From positions 65,281 through 129,280 of the forward strand of contig NZ_SMRP01000023.1 in the NCBI RefSeq assembly GCF_004353915.1: a DNA stretch of 64,000 nt, read 5' to 3'. This document shows positions 61,803-64,000 of this stretch, piece by piece. Below the pieces are notes generated by a model that saw only the letters and a list, made by a program, of their open reading frames with translations, had not been told where the DNA came from and did no database searches. Origin of the DNA: Paraburkholderia silviterrae (GTDB taxonomy: Bacteria > Pseudomonadota > Gammaproteobacteria > Burkholderiales > Burkholderiaceae). Position 1 is the stretch's first letter. Every line of letters starts with the position of its first letter. Both the position numbers and the translations under genes were made by a program.

Positions 61803-64000
61803 TTAGATCACCTTGAACGTGTGTTGATCTTGCAACGTCACGCTGGTCGTGTTGGCGAGCACGACGGCGTGAATATTGCCGCTGTTGTCGTCCCACGTCA
61901 GCGTCTTCGAGGAGCTGTCGAAGGCGTACTCATTCGCCTGCGTGACCGCTGCCGCATTGGCTACCTGCGACCCGGACGTCAGCGTGACGCTACCGAGGCT
62001 CAGCGTGTCGTTGTGCTGCAGACCCGCGATCGTCACCGTCGCGTTCGTGCCGACCTCGTCGTTGAGGTTCACGTTCAGCGTCCCCTGCGCGTGGCTGACG
62101 AGCGAGAGGATGCCGCCATCGGATTGCACTTGCGTGATCAACTCGGTGAGCTTGCCGGTGCCAATCGAGTCGCCGACGGAGTTGATCTGGTTGAGTTCCG
62201 TATCCGTCAAAGTGACCGATTGGCCGTTCAGATCAATGCCGTGCACATGCAAGTCAAGCGGCGACGAGGTCAGGTCCGTGTTCGACGTGAACTGTTCGAC
62301 GATCGAACCCGTCAGGCCGCCCGACGAATCGATGATGCCGTAGTGGCTGTTCAGGCTTGCGATCTCGCTGTCGGTCAGCTTCGCCGAATAGCCCGCGAGG
62401 TCGAGCCCCTGGACATGGCCGAGACTGCTGCCCGTCATGTTCACCGCGCCCGAGAGCTGCTCGAACACGTAGCCCAAGCCCCCCGTGTCCGTGATGGTCA
62501 GCGAGCTGAGCTCAGCGGACGTAAGCGTCGCCACGTGGCCGTTCAGGTCGATGCCGGTGACGTGCTGCAGTGTCAGGTCGGTCCCCGTCAGGTTGACGTC
62601 CGCCAGGAGCTGCTCCGTCACCGTGCCACTGCCAATCGAGTCCGTGAGGATGATGGAGTTCAGCTGCGCGGCGGTCAGCTTGGCCGTGTGGCCTTCGAGG
62701 TCGATCTGCGTGACGTTCGTCAGCGCCGCCGTCGTCAGGTCGAGGCTGCTGCTCAACTGCTCGTGGATCGAACCCGGGCCCTGCACGTTGAGCGTGGCAA
62801 GCGCGTTCGACGTGAGCGTGGCCTGGTGGCCGTTCAGGTTCAGCGTCGTGACGAAGCTGCTCAGCGGTCCAGCAACATCGCTCTGGAGATTTTCGATGAC
62901 CGAACCGTTACCGATCGAGTCGGTGATCCCGCCCGTGAGCTGTGCAATCTCCGTGTTCGTGAGCGTGGCCTGGTGGCCGCTCAGGTCCAGCGCGGTCACG
63001 ATGCTGGCAAGCGCGTAGCTGCCGCTCGTCAGGTCGCGGTTCGCCGTGAGGACTTCCGCTACCGTGCCCGGACCTTGCAGGGTCAGGAGCAGTTCCGCGT
63101 CGCTCATGCGGACCACCTGACCGTTCAGGGCGACGGCCGTCACGCCGTTGTCCAGCGTTACCTTGCTCAGATCCGTCGTCGACGTGAGCGTCGCCGTCAC
63201 GCTCGTGACACCCGCGAAGGTCGTCCAGTCGTGCGTGCCGGTGCTCAGCGCCGCCACCGTGTCGGAGACGGCGTAGGACTTCGCGCCGCTCGTGACGATA
63301 GCGTTGATCGACACGGCCTGGCTGACCGTCGCCGTACCGGTGATCGTCAGCGTGCCGATGTGGCTGCTGATGTCCGCCGAATGGCTGATGACGTTGGCTG
63401 CCGTGTCCTGAACGTTGTAGGTCGCCGCGTGGTTGTAGCCGTAGATCGTATCCGCCTGGGCTGCCGTCAACGTGTCGCTGACAGCTACGGCGCTCGCGCT
63501 TTCCGTCGCGGCCAGGTTGGCCAGGGCGGTCAGGTTGGCGTACGTGTCCGCGAGCGAGTAGCTGTAGTGACCCGAGACGAAGTTGCTTGCGCCTGCCGCC
63601 AGTGCCGCGTTCGCCAACGTCAGTGCGCCGAGGTTGGTGTTCGCGTCGGTCAGCGAGTAGCCGCCCGTCGAGCCCGACAGCAGGCCGGGCGCCGCGCCTT
63701 CCAGCTGCAGCAGCGTATCGCTCAGCTCGTACGTGTAGTGGTTCGAGCCGAAGTTGCTTGCGCCCTTCGCCAGCTCCGCGTTTGCCACCGTCAGCGTGCC
63801 GAGGTCGCTGTTCGCTGCGTCGGTCAGCATGTAGCCGCCCGTCGCGCCCGAAATGATGCCGGCCGTCGCGCCTTCCAGGTTCAGCAGCGTGTCGCTCAGC
63901 TCGTACGTGTAGTGGTTGAACGCGAAGTTGTATGCGCCCGTCGCCAGTTCCGCGTTCGCCACCGTCAGCGTGCCGAGGTCGCTGTTCGCGTCGTCGGTCA
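61803..64000 (-). CDS. Giant repeat adhesin secreted by T1SS, partial
   Basis: The C-terminal 732 residues of a larger protein; the 5' part lies beyond the right edge. Three repeat zones are visible in protein order. First are ~58-residue units with HYTYELSDTLLNLEGA and GGYMLTDA. Then comes a zone of AAQADTIYGY/VQDTAANVIS-type repeats. Finally at least six ~46-56-residue units carry DLNGHxATLTSAEL. The end (LTWDDNSGN, TSVTLQDQHTFKVI) resembles a type I secretion signal region. There are no RTX GGxGxD repeats. It is almost Cys-free, Thr/Leu/Ser-rich and acidic, as expected of a biofilm adhesin. Confidence 0.85.
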   Translation of the reverse strand, partial: TDDANSDLGTLTVANAELATGAYNFAFNHYTYELSDTLLNLEGATAGIISGATGGYMLTDAANSDLGTLTVANAELAKGASNFGSNHYTYELSDTLLQLEGAAPGLLSGSTGGYSLTDANTNLGALTLANAALAAGASNFVSGHYSYSLADTYANLTALANLAATESASAVAVSDTLTAAQADTIYGYNHAATYNVQDTAANVISHSADISSHIGTLTITGTATVSQAVSINAIVTSGAKSYAVSDTVAALSTGTHDWTTFAGVTSVTATLTSTTDLSKVTLDNGVTAVALNGQVVRMSDAELLLTLQGPGTVAEVLTANRDLTSGSYALASIVTALDLSGHQATLTNTEIAQLTGGITDSIGNGSVIENLQSDVAGPLSSFVTTLNLNGHQATLTSNALATLNVQGPGSIHEQLSSSLDLTTAALTNVTQIDLEGHTAKLTAAQLNSIILTDSIGSGTVTEQLLADVNLTGTDLTLQHVTGIDLNGHVATLTSAELSSLTITDTGGLGYVFEQLSGAVNMTGSSLGHVQGLDLAGYSAKLTDSEIASLNSHYGIIDSSGGLTGSIVEQFTSNTDLTSSPLDLHVHGIDLNGQSVTLTDTELNQINSVGDSIGTGKLTELITQVQSDGGILSLVSHAQGTLNVNLNDEVGTNATVTIAGLQHNDTLSLGSVTLTSGSQVANAAAVTQANEYAFDSSSKTLTWDDNSGNIHAVVLANTTSVTLQDQHTFKVI
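63725..64000 (-). repeat. 174-bp tandem repeats in the adhesin gene
   Basis: gctcgtacgtgtagtggtt recurs at about 63725 and 63899 with strong similarity over the 174-bp period (58 codons). A more diverged copy starts near 63553. The array continues off the right edge. Confidence 0.85.

Noticed and set aside
61803..64000. RTX toxin
   Set aside because: No GGxGxDxLx nonapeptides are seen; the repeats are Thr/Leu-rich and adhesin-like.

Overview
The window is high-GC proteobacterial chromosome. It most resembles Burkholderiales (Paraburkholderia/Caballeronia-like), judged from the homogentisate, kynurenine and xanthine dehydrogenase gene sets, a DUF4148 exported protein, the codon bias and the gene families. 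This is inference from protein content, because no rRNA or other marker gene is present. I saw no tRNA, rRNA, CRISPR array or intact insertion sequence.

Layout. 0-2.5 kb: the xanthine dehydrogenase operon xdhA-xdhB on the minus strand, with xdhB cut by the left edge. 3-11.4 kb: an MFS transporter, then an aspartate decarboxylation module (two AspT-type antiporters plus aspartate 4-decarboxylase) divergent from a LysR regulator. 11.5-19.3 kb: mixed accessory genes, namely a ParB-like protein, a frameshifted crotonase, a winged-helix/TPR regulator, two MFS pumps and an Abi_2/HEPN-like abortive-infection gene. 19.4-25.4 kb: hmgA-fahA (tyrosine/homogentisate catabolism), a degenerate EAL protein, murB and a YajQ protein. 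25.4-28 kb: a decayed stretch with an SRPBCC gene whose ArsR partner is internally deleted although its operator is kept, an overlapping DUF4160/DUF2442 pair, and a citrate synthase fragment.

28.1-34.2 kb is the most interesting part. It holds a FapF-like outer-membrane pore (plus strand) facing a minus-strand set: two glycine-rich exported proteins of identical length (410 aa) behind a strong candidate sigma-54 promoter, then two small exported proteins flanking a Sec-exported C39-family cysteine peptidase. The small proteins carry motifs that fit double-glycine C39 cleavage sites, and their C-termini share a QN(S/T)G-type motif with the glycine-rich proteins. The gene content resembles the Pseudomonas Fap functional-amyloid system, but the structural subunits are different, so this looks like a divergent surface-fibre or matrix export system.

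34.9-57 kb is mostly housekeeping: a dCache chemoreceptor, plsY, queG-ogt-xerD-ybaK, tsaE-amiC, a DMT exporter, pirin, a thioredoxin/TPR protein, tcdA, pdxH, cfa, a DUF72 protein, msrA, a flavin reductase, and the kynurenine operon kynBUA with its divergent Lrp-type regulator. 57-64 kb: a type I secretion operon (giant repeat adhesin, TolC-like protein, ABC exporter, HlyD) whose adhesin gene runs off the right edge. The window therefore encodes two separate surface-protein export systems.
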